Positions 48,801 through 57,313 of a stretch of 64,000 nt of DNA are shown here, in pieces. Made by a program: the position numbers and the translations under genes. Positions within the stretch are counted from its first letter, which is position 1. Each line of letters opens with the position of its first letter. Source of the stretch: G965205255 sp965205255 (GTDB lineage Bacteria; Pseudomonadota; Gammaproteobacteria; Pseudomonadales; Endozoicomonadaceae); assembly GCA_965205255.1 (NCBI GenBank), contig OZ242051.1, positions 3,224,001-3,288,000 of the forward strand, written 5' to 3'. Below the pieces are notes generated by a model that searched no databases, was not told the DNA's origin, and saw nothing but the letters and a program-made list of their open reading frames with translations.

Positions 48801-51800
48801 CGGTTGCACACAGCGGGCAACTTTATTGCCAAAAATATCATAGGAGTCGTGAATAATGCTGCCGTTTGGTGCGATAGTCGCTGCAAGGTTGCCATTTTTC
48901 CATTTCCAGTGGGTTTGAACACCATTGGGTTGAGTGAGAGCTGTCCGGCGACCATTACCGTCATACTGGGTGCTGATTTTATTTAACCAAGCACCTGCAC
49001 TGATGGCACTGTCCACAAAAGAAAATAAACCCTGTTGACCTGCAAGCGGAAGTAAACCATAACTTTGACTTGTTTTTAAATGCACAACAGACTTAAGTTG
49101 ACGTTCAATAGCCATCAAGGTTGTTTTGAGTGAGGCTGAATACAAATACTTACCATTGACGTTTATATCTGGATCAAGAGCGAACGTATACCGAGCAACA
49201 GGTTTGCCTGTTATATTGGATTTAACCACACTAAGCAGAGGCGAAAGTTTCTCATGCGTGTTATTTTGGTCTGTCACTACCTGATAACTAATCAATAACA
49301 TTTTTGGATCGTTGCGTACAGTGACATTAACAGAACCATCTGGGGATTTTTGCCATACAGGGCGGTTAAGTGTATCGTAACCGAAGGTTGACGTCAGGGC
49401 GATGGTTTCTCCGTCATCGTCTTTTGCGTGATAAACGGTTTTACTGGCAAGCTGACCTGTTTTCGTGAAAACTGAACTGCTGTCTTGTATCCAGTGAGAC
49501 GCTCCCTCCAAAGGCTGGTCACTCATCGCTTTAGTGCGGTGCCAGGTGGCTGTTATCTTTTGCTCATCACCGGCTCCGGCATAACTGATTTTTTTCTGTA
49601 CGCCTCCTGGCAGTGTTTTCACTACCGCCTGTTCGCGAGTATCGTTAAGGTACGTCCATAAAATCGTCTGAGGGTTACCGCCATCGCCGGCGCTCACAAC
49701 TTCTTTGACTGGGCGTTGCCACAGGTCATACGTCCATGCGGTATGCAGAGTTTTTAAAGTGTCGTCTGTAGATAGCTTCACACCGGTTGACAGAGAATAA
49801 ACTGTTTTACCTAACGATAATCCACCTTCATCGCCTAGCGCCATTAGCTGAGTCTGATTTTTAATATCACTCGGCGACTGTGTGGGAGCCACTTCAATAT
49901 CTGTTGTTCTTGTCTGAGATTGCGGGTTGATTGTATGGGTGACCTTTAAGGTGACCTGCTCTGTTTGAGTAGGTGGTTCGGCCAGCAGGACCGAGGGTCC
50001 TGGGTGTAGTAATTTACCATTAATAACCGGTACAGATGGATTGTATCTGGTGACAGATAACTGTGTCAGCTGACCATAAGTTGGGCTACTTTGCTGCAAA
50101 TTGTACTGATAATGAGTGGCAGAGGACAGTTCAGTTTTATCAAGCTCTGGCAGTGGCTGGCCGGACCTTACCCCTGCAACCGCTAACGCCGACAAACTCC
50201 CCACTTTTTTATCAGCCACTTGCCAGTTACCGGCAAGTGCTGAAGTATCTGCTCCTGCATCATCTGTCAATCGTTGCTGGCTGAATAAATTAAAGCGGGT
50301 GATACCGTCTTGAATTGTAGCCACCTGTTGCGTGTGTGCCCGCTGTTTTTGTAACAGTTGCTGATACTGATACACCCGGTTTTTATCTGGCTGTGCTATG
50401 GGTATCAATTTATAGTCAAAGGTGACTTCTACAGCGGGTGCCGGATCGTCAGACGTGGCTAGTGTGATGAAAGGTTGTTCGCCTGCAGGAGACTGTTTGG
50501 CAGGGAGCCGTAATACCTTTTCCGGTAAAGTGACCTGCGGCCAGTTCGGGTCCATTTTCGGGCAGTGGTTGTCTCCTTGTGGTGGGCAATACTGGATAAA
50601 GGTTTGCCGACCATAAGCATCGTCCTGCCAGATAACCTGGCCATTGCTGTTATATTTTTTATGTTGAATCACTTTTGCCGGACTGACTACGCTGTCATTA
50701 CCTAGCGTTGTCTGTGCATATAGTGTTTTGGATGTTTGAGTGGGTAAAGAGAATGTTGAAGGTAGTTGAGCAAAGGTGGTGCCTTTCCAAGGTGAATAGG
50801 TGGCTATACTCTGATTCGTCAGATTGTTGTGTATATCGTCTGTTTGTGTGATGGTTAACGGTAGATGATATTTGTTGTAGGTGGTGGCGGTGGTAGTCAG
50901 GCCATTATCTTTAGTGACGGTATAGGTGTAGTTATCGGCACGATCAAACAAATTGTCTTTTCCGGGTGCATTGCTCACACCACTTAAATAACCGGTAAAA
51001 TTATGCTGATCAGCGGTGCCGGCACTGTACTGATACCAGACATGTTGTTCTGGAATGATATTTTTATACATAGGAGCAGGGGTGTTTGTTTCCTCAGTTA
51101 CTACCGGAATGTGTGCCTGATTGAAGCCGGTGGGCAATCCCTGAGATTGTAGGGTAGGGTGGCTGGATTCTTTATTATACAAAAATGTTGTTTTTTGGCC
51201 GGAAGGTTGCAAAATACTTTTTAACAGCCACGGATAGTCTCCCTGATCATCATAGCTAAATTGCAGTTGTACCTGCTGGTGATGGGTAATGGCATCATCT
51301 GATAAGCCTGGCATGGAAATAGACTGCACCGTTGGCTGCCCTAGAACACTTTTCATATGCAAGCTTATTTTCTGCTGCCCATTAATGACCACATCGCGCC
51401 CTTGATAAGTAATGTGTATGCCATTATTTGTACAGGCATTATTGGGGCTGTGCAGCTGATCTGTACTCAGCGGATGCGCACAGATATAAATTAATTTACG
51501 TGTAGAATCAGATGGACCCTGGCGATTATAATAAAACCAGACGCGCTGCCCATCGCGACCTTCTTCCCAGTCTTCATAACCATATTGCAGGTGTTCGCGT
51601 ATTCCACCGGCGGTGGAAATTGTCCAGTCGCCGGGCATGCCGGTAATCGTCACATCCCCAAGTTTATGGCGCAATGGATGCCAATAGATTTTTCCACCAG
51701 AATCACGGTCACTTTCCATGGTGAAACTATGTCCATCGCCTGTGGTAATATCAGTGGTTTTATGACCGTTAACTTCAGATGTTGAGGGTTGTTCAACGCC

Positions 51801-52334
51801 AACATTAAATGCCCAGTGTGAACCCAGACCCAGGATATCAGGTCCCTGTGGAGAAGGGCTGCCAGAATAAGCAAGGGTTAAATCACGTTTACCCTGACCT
51901 TGATCATACAATGTGCTGGCAACCAGTAAGCTAAAAGATGCAGTACCTGTGCGGGGATCAACAGCACCATTCATGGCACCATGAAAGTTACCGGCATTAG
52001 ATGGCATGGCTGTATCACCATTAGATAATGCGGGAAGATTTGTAATCGGTGATAGTTTAAAAGAAGCACTATTAGAACCGCTAACATGTTGCCACGAATC
52101 AGCAAAATGGGGGTTTTGCTTAACTTGGCGATTAATGTTGCTCCCAAAATTATTTTTAACAGGAAGGGCAGCAACTTGCGAGGCCCAGACAGTCTGTTCA
52201 AATGGTATTAAAAAAACAGGCAGTATCGCCACTGAAAAAATAAAATGTTGTAGAAACTTCAGCCTGAGTTTATTGTTAAGAACTGACCTGAATGTTCTTA
52301 TTTTAGTTGAAGCTAGCATAACTGACTTAACCAT
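45900..52334 (-). CDS. Rhs/YD-repeat secreted protein, LRV-like repeat tip
   Basis: 2144 residues, paralogous over its N-terminal ~1900 residues to the Rhs gene at 11.5-18 kb. A long n-region precedes a hydrophobic signal segment (FIFSVAILPVFLIPFEQTVWA). YD repeats follow, then the core LGGGYRAYNPVYRHFMSHD ending DPTGH near 1771, and a Gly/Ala-rich hydrophobic region. The tip differs: from ~1990 there are repeats of the form SIRRNIASRPDASPTLLAGL, AVRQAVALNSNTPSKIMEQL and SVLAAVAKNKNTPNKGLLNV, like leucine-rich-repeat-variant (LRV) helical repeats, then a basic tail. LRV arrays usually bind partners. No enzymatic domain and no immunity gene is seen downstream. Role inferred as an effector or adhesin-type toxin. 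Confidence 0.85.
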   Translation of the reverse strand: MVKSVMLASTKIRTFRSVLNNKLRLKFLQHFIFSVAILPVFLIPFEQTVWASQVAALPVKNNFGSNINRQVKQNPHFADSWQHVSGSNSASFKLSPITNLPALSNGDTAMPSNAGNFHGAMNGAVDPRTGTASFSLLVASTLYDQGQGKRDLTLAYSGSPSPQGPDILGLGSHWAFNVGVEQPSTSEVNGHKTTDITTGDGHSFTMESDRDSGGKIYWHPLRHKLGDVTITGMPGDWTISTAGGIREHLQYGYEDWEEGRDGQRVWFYYNRQGPSDSTRKLIYICAHPLSTDQLHSPNNACTNNGIHITYQGRDVVINGQQKISLHMKSVLGQPTVQSISMPGLSDDAITHHQQVQLQFSYDDQGDYPWLLKSILQPSGQKTTFLYNKESSHPTLQSQGLPTGFNQAHIPVVTEETNTPAPMYKNIIPEQHVWYQYSAGTADQHNFTGYLSGVSNAPGKDNLFDRADNYTYTVTKDNGLTTTATTYNKYHLPLTITQTDDIHNNLTNQSIATYSPWKGTTFAQLPSTFSLPTQTSKTLYAQTTLGNDSVVSPAKVIQHKKYNSNGQVIWQDDAYGRQTFIQYCPPQGDNHCPKMDPNWPQVTLPEKVLRLPAKQSPAGEQPFITLATSDDPAPAVEVTFDYKLIPIAQPDKNRVYQYQQLLQKQRAHTQQVATIQDGITRFNLFSQQRLTDDAGADTSALAGNWQVADKKVGSLSALAVAGVRSGQPLPELDKTELSSATHYQYNLQQSSPTYGQLTQLSVTRYNPSVPVINGKLLHPGPSVLLAEPPTQTEQVTLKVTHTINPQSQTRTTDIEVAPTQSPSDIKNQTQLMALGDEGGLSLGKTVYSLSTGVKLSTDDTLKTLHTAWTYDLWQRPVKEVVSAGDGGNPQTILWTYLNDTREQAVVKTLPGGVQKKISYAGAGDEQKITATWHRTKAMSDQPLEGASHWIQDSSSVFTKTGQLASKTVYHAKDDDGETIALTSTFGYDTLNRPVWQKSPDGSVNVTVRNDPKMLLISYQVVTDQNNTHEKLSPLLSVVKSNITGKPVARYTFALDPDINVNGKYLYSASLKTTLMAIERQLKSVVHLKTSQSYGLLPLAGQQGLFSFVDSAISAGAWLNKISTQYDGNGRRTALTQPNGVQTHWKWKNGNLAATIAPNGSIIHDSYDIFGNKVARCVQPSDKSTCHALGVRGYDGEGNLAWQTDEYGNRITYTYDADGRLLTMTVPDNKKGSAHVFSYTYNSYAVTSASVDGVIYARWTYNPDTWQLTDKEDTISHLHYTYDDNTGELTCITRSAPEKLKSPAGIHYPAGTIKIKYDRYGQATRYTDLSGNIYSAVHDKYGRILQTYVTFNNQSTPKLLSSITYSPYFNRPVSVINGIGIIRYYIYNDLGNVQSTLDKQNNQVLDQLSYTYDVQTGNILTFTRSNGKDSATQTYTYDKNTNSLTSMVCSATGKSSTPDVLCPRDTDLSGSQLIAPPIIMSQRYQFDDWNNISRVDEQLITAKGKKTGKTSVYTYDTGYNDHYDPHRMTALSTQWQDNVSTFSHAPNPITYDNLGRIIKDAQGNRLHYNVFGNQDEFTNVNTGEHSFYYYDSTGNQIAEQLTDATGKALQQPLYMIYQGDSVSEQVQDDAAGKTHRSHEFSGIAHSEDGVLNTWYVNDYKDDTITTYNSSGQKVSDHVYSPYGMDDDLLNTGNQAFLQKRALSAQPPLWQNHRPGFDGQLNDPATGYQFLGGGYRAYNPVYRHFMSHDSYSPFTKIDGYGFGDNNPIMNTDPTGHMPQWLGYALGAVGIVMSIASAVLLPFAAGAAATSAATTAIAVSATSITETGVGGAATGVALGAVGAASGTLQIAGTAMPHNKGLAMTNQILGIASGLSSMQMGGVTIFLGAADAVTGVSKLTSAMVIASGVADSADGLSGEANSDISLGMSVSPNLANKAGLAKAVEYLGYASLGLMVASIATSAVSTFGTALSIRKNARNAQVNYLRIDAHDTTNMQKLGLYARHEWVEVRGAVSVRGDLSEHLMNVLANDSDYSIRRNIASRPDASPTLLAGLSNTKSAAVRQAVALNSNTPSKIMEQLSKDQDPSVLAAVAKNKNTPNKGLLNVITKADIKSARRAAKLRNQKRTSKGLRVRFRSAISIVNEIENPNI

Positions 52335-52952
52335 TTTTTTTATTACAAAAATAATTTTTTATGAGTTTGTGTTTGTAAATACTAATAGAAATGCTAGCTC
52401 TTTTTTTTAAAAAAAAAGTAAAGATATAACGAAGGGAAAAAAAATAAATACGTATATTGGCAGGCTAAATATTTGTATTTTGTATACTCTTTAGACGCAA
52501 ACAGACGGTATAATAAGCCGATTTTGAAGAAATGTTTTAATTTGACGTATAAGAGATCAAGATTCTATTCAAGGAAAAGGCGGTTATCTTTTGCTATCAC
52601 TCTACAATTTGTTACTTTGCTCGGCAAAAAATCTTTAATACGGTCTCATTGATCATCATGGAAAACCATCTGAGGCATTATTATCATTCAAGTACACGAT
52701 GAAAGGCTTATATAAAAAAACTGATCATTTGATTGTCAACGCCTTCAAGCGTTGAACGTGAAAAGCTATAATCATATTCAGAAAAAAAATCAAGGTTATC
52801 TGAACTCTTAAGCTTGTTATAAAATTTAAGGTATCTATCTCTTTTATACTGATTTTTATTGGTTTGCTATTGACCACGACTATAAAAAATAGTACCTTTG
52901 TCTACCATCAGTTTTTAAGTTGTTTTTCGTATCATTAATTTCTATGTTATAT
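52335..52952. other. Intergenic, no gene seen
   Basis: About 620 AT-rich bases upstream of the minus-strand Rhs gene and the plus-strand tRNAs. Should carry promoters for both; nothing else recognised. Confidence 0.4.
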
Positions 52953-53029
52953 CGGGGTATAGCGCAGTCTGGTAGCGCGCCTGCTTTGGGAGCAGGATGT
53001 CGGGAGTTCGAATCTCTCTACCCCGACCA
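52953..53029 (+). tRNA. tRNA-Pro (anticodon TGG), copy 1
   Basis: 77 nt with encoded CCA. Acceptor stem CGGGGTA/TACCCCG, D-arm GCGCAGTCTGGTAGCGC, anticodon loop TTTGGGA with TGG, and T-loop TTCGAAT. Identical to the copy at 53364-53440. Confidence 0.97.
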
Positions 53030-53363
53030 TTTTCGCTGATATTATCCAATTGTTTATGTTAACTATCCATTTTAACTATTTTTATTAAGTTATTCTCAAA
53101 TCTAGTCTTTAGCTATTAAAATAAAAGAAATATTTAAGCTTGATTTTCAAGTAGGTTCTAACTCATGGAAATAAGACACTAAAATAGTGTAACAAGAAAC
53201 CATAAATATTTTTTTGAGACACGGCTAACCCTTTATATTTTTTATAACTTTTTTTATTATTTCCTGTTAATTATCACTTACTGAAAAACTGATTTTTTTG
53301 TGTATCTGGTTGACCAGACTAACAAATTCAGATATTATTTATCGCACTTACTTAGTTCGAAAT
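53030..53363. other. Spacer between tRNA-Pro copies
   Basis: 334 AT-rich bases with no gene recognised. Confidence 0.4.
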
Positions 53364-53440
53364 CGGGGTATAGCGCAGTCTGGTAGCGCGCCTGCTTTGG
53401 GAGCAGGATGTCGGGAGTTCGAATCTCTCTACCCCGACCA
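53364..53440 (+). tRNA. tRNA-Pro (anticodon TGG), copy 2
   Basis: 77 nt, identical to the first copy including the encoded CCA. It is followed after eight bases by tRNA-Arg, so these two are probably one transcript. Confidence 0.97.
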
Positions 53441-53448
53441 TTTCTAAA

Positions 53449-53525
53449 GTGCCCATAGCTCAACCGGATAGAGCAACGGCCTTCTAAGCCGTAGGTTGCA
53501 GGTTCGAGTCCTGCTGGGTGCGCCA
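53449..53525 (+). tRNA. tRNA-Arg (anticodon TCT)
   Basis: 77 nt with encoded CCA. Acceptor stem GTGCCCA/TGGGTGC with two G-U pairs, anticodon loop CTTCTAA with TCT, T-loop TTCGAGT. It reads AGA/AGG codons, common in AT-rich genomes. Confidence 0.96.
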
Positions 53526-53533
53526 TAAAGGCC

Positions 53534-53587
53534 TTAATGCTTAATGCTTAATGCTTAATGCTTAATGCTTAATGCTTAATGCTTAAT
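53534..53587 (+). repeat. Heptamer tandem repeat (TTAATGC)n
   Basis: Seven perfect TTAATGC units plus a partial TTAAT directly after tRNA-Arg. A simple-sequence tract prone to slippage. The rest of the gap to the next MITE (53588-53880) shows no gene. Confidence 0.95.
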
Positions 53588-53880
53588 ATAGTTAACTGAA
53601 CAGGTATTGCGTCAGTACGATTTGTTTTCGTGTTACCGGTAAGTAAGTTCAGAGCCTTTCTTGAGAATATAATTAAAACAGTATTCGCACAATTAGCACA
53701 GAAAAACTAAAAGAATATTACAAGTCGGTTTATTTGATTCGGTTCATGAAATGATTCAGCTTAGTCACAGGTAGAGAGTAAATGCAAATATAAAAATACC
53801 TTTGATGTCGTTAAATTTTCCATCATACAAAAATCATTTGTTTCAATCGTAGCAAGCGCTTTGCTGTCTATAAATGATTA

Positions 53881-54040
53881 ATACCAAAACCTGTTTCTAA
53901 CTACTGTTATGAGTATGTCTGTGTAGCTTGCTGTTAATGACGAAGTGACGAGTAATAGCCAACTATTGTGAGGAACTTCAACGCATAATAGCAAGATCAG
54001 AAAAGTAGTGAAATAAGAAGTTAGAAGCAGATTTAGTATA
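53881..54040 (+). repeat. MITE-like element, copy H
   Basis: About 160 bp from ATACCAAAACCTGTTTCTAA to AGAAGCAGATTTAGTAT, one of the best-preserved copies. It has the internal signature TTCAACGCATAATAGCAAGA. The ends are ~20-bp inverted repeats. Confidence 0.8.
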
Positions 54041-54273
54041 ATAATTATAATATCAAAAATCCTGCTCAAAGTTATAGAAAGCATACTCGCTATGACTTGC
54101 CAACTTAAATAAAAAATGTAGATTAAGAGGTGAGGTAACAGAGTTACTCATGATTTATCCATGAATAGTTGATTGTTGTTGTCCTAGTGATGAATTATTG
54201 GAGGTTTTTGGAAAAAAAGTTATGATGACATGCTTTAATTCGCATTGTTATTTTTGCAGAGGGTATTTAGAGT

Positions 54274-54987
54274 ATGTTGATCGGTATTATTGTGGCTATG
54301 GATGAAGAATTAGTACCTCTGAAGTCTCTGCTAGGGTCTTTTACCACTGAAGTTATAGGGCCTTTTGAGTTTTATAAAGGAGAGCTGTATACACACACGA
54401 TAGTGCTGTTAAAATCTGGCATAGGAAAAGTGAATGCAGCTGCCAGTTGCACTTTACTGATAAATAAGTTCAAGCCTGAGTTTGTTATTAATACTGGTTC
54501 TGCCGGTGCGTTTGACCAACAACTAAATGTGGGTGATATTGTTGTCAGTAGCCATGTGTTTCATCATGATGCTGATCTGACGGGGTTTGGTTATGACGCT
54601 GGACAATTACCGCAACTGCCTAAATACTTTCTTCCGGATGAAAAGCTTGTATCGCTTGTTACAAAACAAATGCAAGATTCAGAAGACACTTCTTATTTGA
54701 TGGGAGTTATTGGTTCTGGTGACAGATTCATTTCTGATCCGGCTGATGTTTCAGCCCTTCAGGAAAAGTTTCCAGATATGATAGCTTGTGAAATGGAAGC
54801 GGCAGCCATAGCGCAAATATGTTATCAGTTTAATGTGCCTTTTGTTATTGTCAGGTCTGTATCAGATATTGCAGGTAAAGAAAATGTTAGTGACTTTAAG
54901 ATATTTCTTTCTCTTGCAGCACAAAGATATACTCGGATTTTAAAGGGTGTTCTAAAAAAGATGTATGAGATTGAATATCAGGTGTAA
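54274..54987 (+). CDS. mtnN: 5'-methylthioadenosine/S-adenosylhomocysteine nucleosidase
   Basis: Hydrolyses MTA and SAH to adenine and thio-sugars, clearing products of methylation and polyamine synthesis. 237 residues. N-terminal IGIIVAMDEELVPL, LLKSGIGKVNAAA, INTGSAGAFD, the substrate motif ACEMEAAAIAQ with its catalytic Glu, and the active-site Asp in SVSDIAG. Length is normal and a GAGGG site precedes the start. A lipoprotein gene starts immediately after the stop. Confidence 0.96.
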   Translation: MLIGIIVAMDEELVPLKSLLGSFTTEVIGPFEFYKGELYTHTIVLLKSGIGKVNAAASCTLLINKFKPEFVINTGSAGAFDQQLNVGDIVVSSHVFHHDADLTGFGYDAGQLPQLPKYFLPDEKLVSLVTKQMQDSEDTSYLMGVIGSGDRFISDPADVSALQEKFPDMIACEMEAAAIAQICYQFNVPFVIVRSVSDIAGKENVSDFKIFLSLAAQRYTRILKGVLKKMYEIEYQV

Positions 54988-54989
54988 AG

Positions 54990-55463
54990 GTGCTCTGTTT
55001 AAAGGCGAGTATATTGGATCAAATCATTAAAAAGATAGTCTTGAATATTATTGGTTGTTTGTTGTGTGGGTCAGTTTTGACAGGTTGTACTACAGCGTCT
55101 GCACTAAAAAGTGCAGATTTTACAGGTATACCGAATCCAGCTTCTGTAAACTGCATTCAGCAAGGAGGTAAACTCACGATAGAAAAAAGTCCATCAGGTG
55201 AATACGGTGTATGTAGGTTTGAAGATAACCGACAATGTGAAGAGTGGGCACTGCTACGGGGGCAGTGTCCAAAAGGTGGTCTGAAAGTGACGGGCTATGC
55301 AACAAAAGAGGCAGTTTTTTGTGTTATCACAGGTGGAATTTACCGAATAAAAGGAAAGGAAAACACCCCGAAAGAGCAGGGAAGTTGTACATTGTCGACT
55401 GGCAAAGTGTGTAATAGCATGGCGTACTACAAAGGTCGGTGCACAAAACGTCAAAGTAGTTAA
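54990..55463 (+). CDS. DUF333-like lipoprotein
   Basis: A small envelope lipoprotein. A hydrophobic leader ends in the lipobox VLTGC (Cys at about residue 33). The mature part contains NPASVNCIQQGGKLTIE, CRFEDNRQCEEWALLRGQCP, the DUF333 pattern, and a second diverged copy (VFCVITGGIYRIKG, then CTLSTGKVCNSMAYYKGRC), so it has a tandem pair. Start may be the GTG at 54990 or, better supplied with AAAGGCGAG, the TTG at 55014. It directly follows mtnN. Function of the family is unknown. Confidence 0.75.
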   Translation: MLCLKASILDQIIKKIVLNIIGCLLCGSVLTGCTTASALKSADFTGIPNPASVNCIQQGGKLTIEKSPSGEYGVCRFEDNRQCEEWALLRGQCPKGGLKVTGYATKEAVFCVITGGIYRIKGKENTPKEQGSCTLSTGKVCNSMAYYKGRCTKRQSS

Positions 55464-55497
55464 GACTTTTCTAAATTTAAATAAGTCATTCACATAT

Positions 55498-55620
55498 GTA
55501 CAGATAACTATTGCTATTATCCTGCTTTTACGTCATTTGCTGCGAAAGCAAAAACTTACAGGGGGAATAATACCAAAACCTGCTTATTTCTTGTTTGTAT
55601 TCTCATGTATATGTGCTTAG
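55498..55620 (+). repeat. ~120-bp direct repeat flanking zinc-finger gene 1, left copy
   Basis: ACAGATAACTATTGCTATTATCC through ACCAAAACCTGCTTATTTC and TCTCATGTATATGTGCTTA recurs with few changes at 57011-57130. The second half matches a MITE end. The two copies bracket the first Hint/zinc-finger gene. Confidence 0.7.
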
Positions 55621-55672
55621 TTTTTTTTTACAAAAAAAAGCGGTTTTTGCGTGGTTTGCAATAGCCTCTTTA

Positions 55673-56992
55673 TCAGTTATCTTCATTGATATATTCACCT
55701 TCAACAGGCTGAGATGATGTATCGTTTGATGTTGAGGCTTCTTCTGATTGTGTGGTTATCTGCTGTGGGGTAAGTGGTATGATTGATTCGTCCTTCTTGT
55801 TTAAATGAGCAACCATGCGGGCAAACTGTTCAGCAAAGGATACAGTATGAGCTGATTCTATATGTATTCGTCTTTCTATATCACTCAAAAAACTTTGATC
55901 GCAAGTTTTGCATTGGAATTTTTCATGTTTGTTATAGTGGCGAATCAAACTGTCTTTTCGCACATAGGACCTATCGCATCCATACCATGAACATACAAAA
56001 GGTTTATGCTTAATATGAGTACGCAAGTGACCTTTGAGTATACTGGGCCGGCGATTGCTATAACTGCAATTTTCCCAAGGGCAATCATGAAATAAATAGG
56101 AATTATATCTACTTCTACTAGTGGTTACATGCACTTGGACTATGTGCTCTTCCAGTTTGCATCTATCTGTGAACTCTGAATTCCCTGAGCACAAACTACA
56201 TTTGTACATATTATGTACTAATATTTGATCTTTTCCCGCAAAATACCGGTGTTTTCTGTAGATTTCTAGGTTATATACAGCTACAGGCACTTTTGCACGA
56301 TTATATTCTACTCCACAATGATTTTTTCTGTCATTTTTACATATCAGTTTAATTTGGTCACCCTTTGCATTAATCAATTGGTCATCAGAGTCTATCGTTT
56401 GTATGGGTTCGAAGTTTTTTTTATTAGTCACATAAAATCTATGTTCGGGTGTAGCATTAATAATATGGATCGTTCCGGTTTTAATATTTTTAAATGTGTA
56501 AGTTCTGACTGTCAGGGTATGCCGCTCAAAAAATGCAATCACAGGGCTAGATTTACTTTTATTGATATTGATTGCTGTCGTATTTAGAGTAATGTTTTTA
56601 ATGGCAGTAATATAAGCGTGGACGTTATTAATGCCAAATTCTCTTATGTTAATTGGTACCCAACCGTATTGCTTTTGCAACTGCTGCAATCTTTCGATTA
56701 CAATTTTGGGGCGTAATAAATGAATATGTTCTGTGCAGTGTAAAATAAATATTTGTTTACTGTTTATAGTCTTTTGACAACCAGAGATTACTTTATTGGA
56801 ATAAGAGACTCTGTAAGGAAAGTCATCATAATAGATAAAATCGATTTCCTTCCAAGTGTCAGGTGTAATAGCCTGAGAATCATAGTTAGGTAAAGCATCG
56901 ATGGCAGTCAGAGATGTTGATAGTTTATAAGCCAGCCCTCTTAAGCTAACTGCTAAAACAAAAATCATTAATAAGTCGAAAGAAATTTTCAT
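55673..56992 (-). CDS. Secreted Hint-domain C2H2 zinc-finger protein 1
   Basis: 439 residues. Signal peptide (MKISFDLLMIFVLAVSL). Residues ~22-130 are an unrecognised domain. Residues ~135-261 are Hint-like with TPEHRFYV (the TxxH motif), a NLEIYRKHRYFAGKDQ segment and the terminal LVHN. The usual N-terminal nucleophilic Cys is not evident. Directly after Asn come four C2H2 fingers: CSLC..H4H, CPWENC..H3H, CSWYGC..H3H and CKTC..H4H, with the linker HIKHKPFVC resembling the eukaryotic TGEKPF linker. A Ser/Thr-rich acidic tail follows. Hint domains in secreted toxins release the C-terminal module, so a freed DNA-binding domain is inferred. The start was chosen because this Met is conserved in all copies. 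Most diverged of the family. Confidence 0.85.
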   Translation of the reverse strand: MKISFDLLMIFVLAVSLRGLAYKLSTSLTAIDALPNYDSQAITPDTWKEIDFIYYDDFPYRVSYSNKVISGCQKTINSKQIFILHCTEHIHLLRPKIVIERLQQLQKQYGWVPINIREFGINNVHAYITAIKNITLNTTAININKSKSSPVIAFFERHTLTVRTYTFKNIKTGTIHIINATPEHRFYVTNKKNFEPIQTIDSDDQLINAKGDQIKLICKNDRKNHCGVEYNRAKVPVAVYNLEIYRKHRYFAGKDQILVHNMYKCSLCSGNSEFTDRCKLEEHIVQVHVTTSRSRYNSYLFHDCPWENCSYSNRRPSILKGHLRTHIKHKPFVCSWYGCDRSYVRKDSLIRHYNKHEKFQCKTCDQSFLSDIERRIHIESAHTVSFAEQFARMVAHLNKKDESIIPLTPQQITTQSEEASTSNDTSSQPVEGEYINEDN

Positions 56993-57010
56993 AGCAGAAC
57001 TCACTACTTT

Positions 57011-57130
57011 TATACAGATAACTGTTACTATTATCCTGCTTTTACGACATTTCTTCTAAGGCAAGAACTCACAGAGGAAGCAATACAAAAACCTGCTTAT
57101 TTCTTGATTTTATTCTCATGCATATGTACT
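57011..57130 (+). repeat. ~120-bp direct repeat flanking zinc-finger gene 1, right copy
   Basis: Right-hand partner of 55498-55620. In addition, the sequence just downstream of gene 1 (TTTTTTGCGTGGTTTGCAA, near 55640) recurs near 57995-58015, suggesting that a further array unit once stood between 57.1 and 58.0 kb. Confidence 0.65.
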
Positions 57131-57313
57131 TAACCTCAGTTCGATATAACTAGATAGAGCAACGAAAACTTATTTCATTTTCTGAAAAATCAGCACAAGA
57201 TATACTGGTTTTTCAATTCCATAACAACCATATGATGTGTCAAAAATCCCATTTCTGATTAAGTTGAAGGTGCTCACTGTTTAAATTAAAAAAATAATCA
57301 GTAGAGGGGACAA

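Noticed and set aside
53335..53526. 63-codon minus-strand frame across tRNA-Pro and tRNA-Arg
   Set aside because: It is antisense to tRNA genes; this kind of frame is a well-known annotation artefact of tRNA complements.
53534..53587. CRISPR-like repeat
   Set aside because: Units of seven bases without spacers form a simple tandem repeat; no cas genes nearby.
53878..54084. 68-codon minus-strand frame
   Set aside because: It lies inside a MITE-like element; related peptides appear wherever the element occurs, so it is an element shadow.
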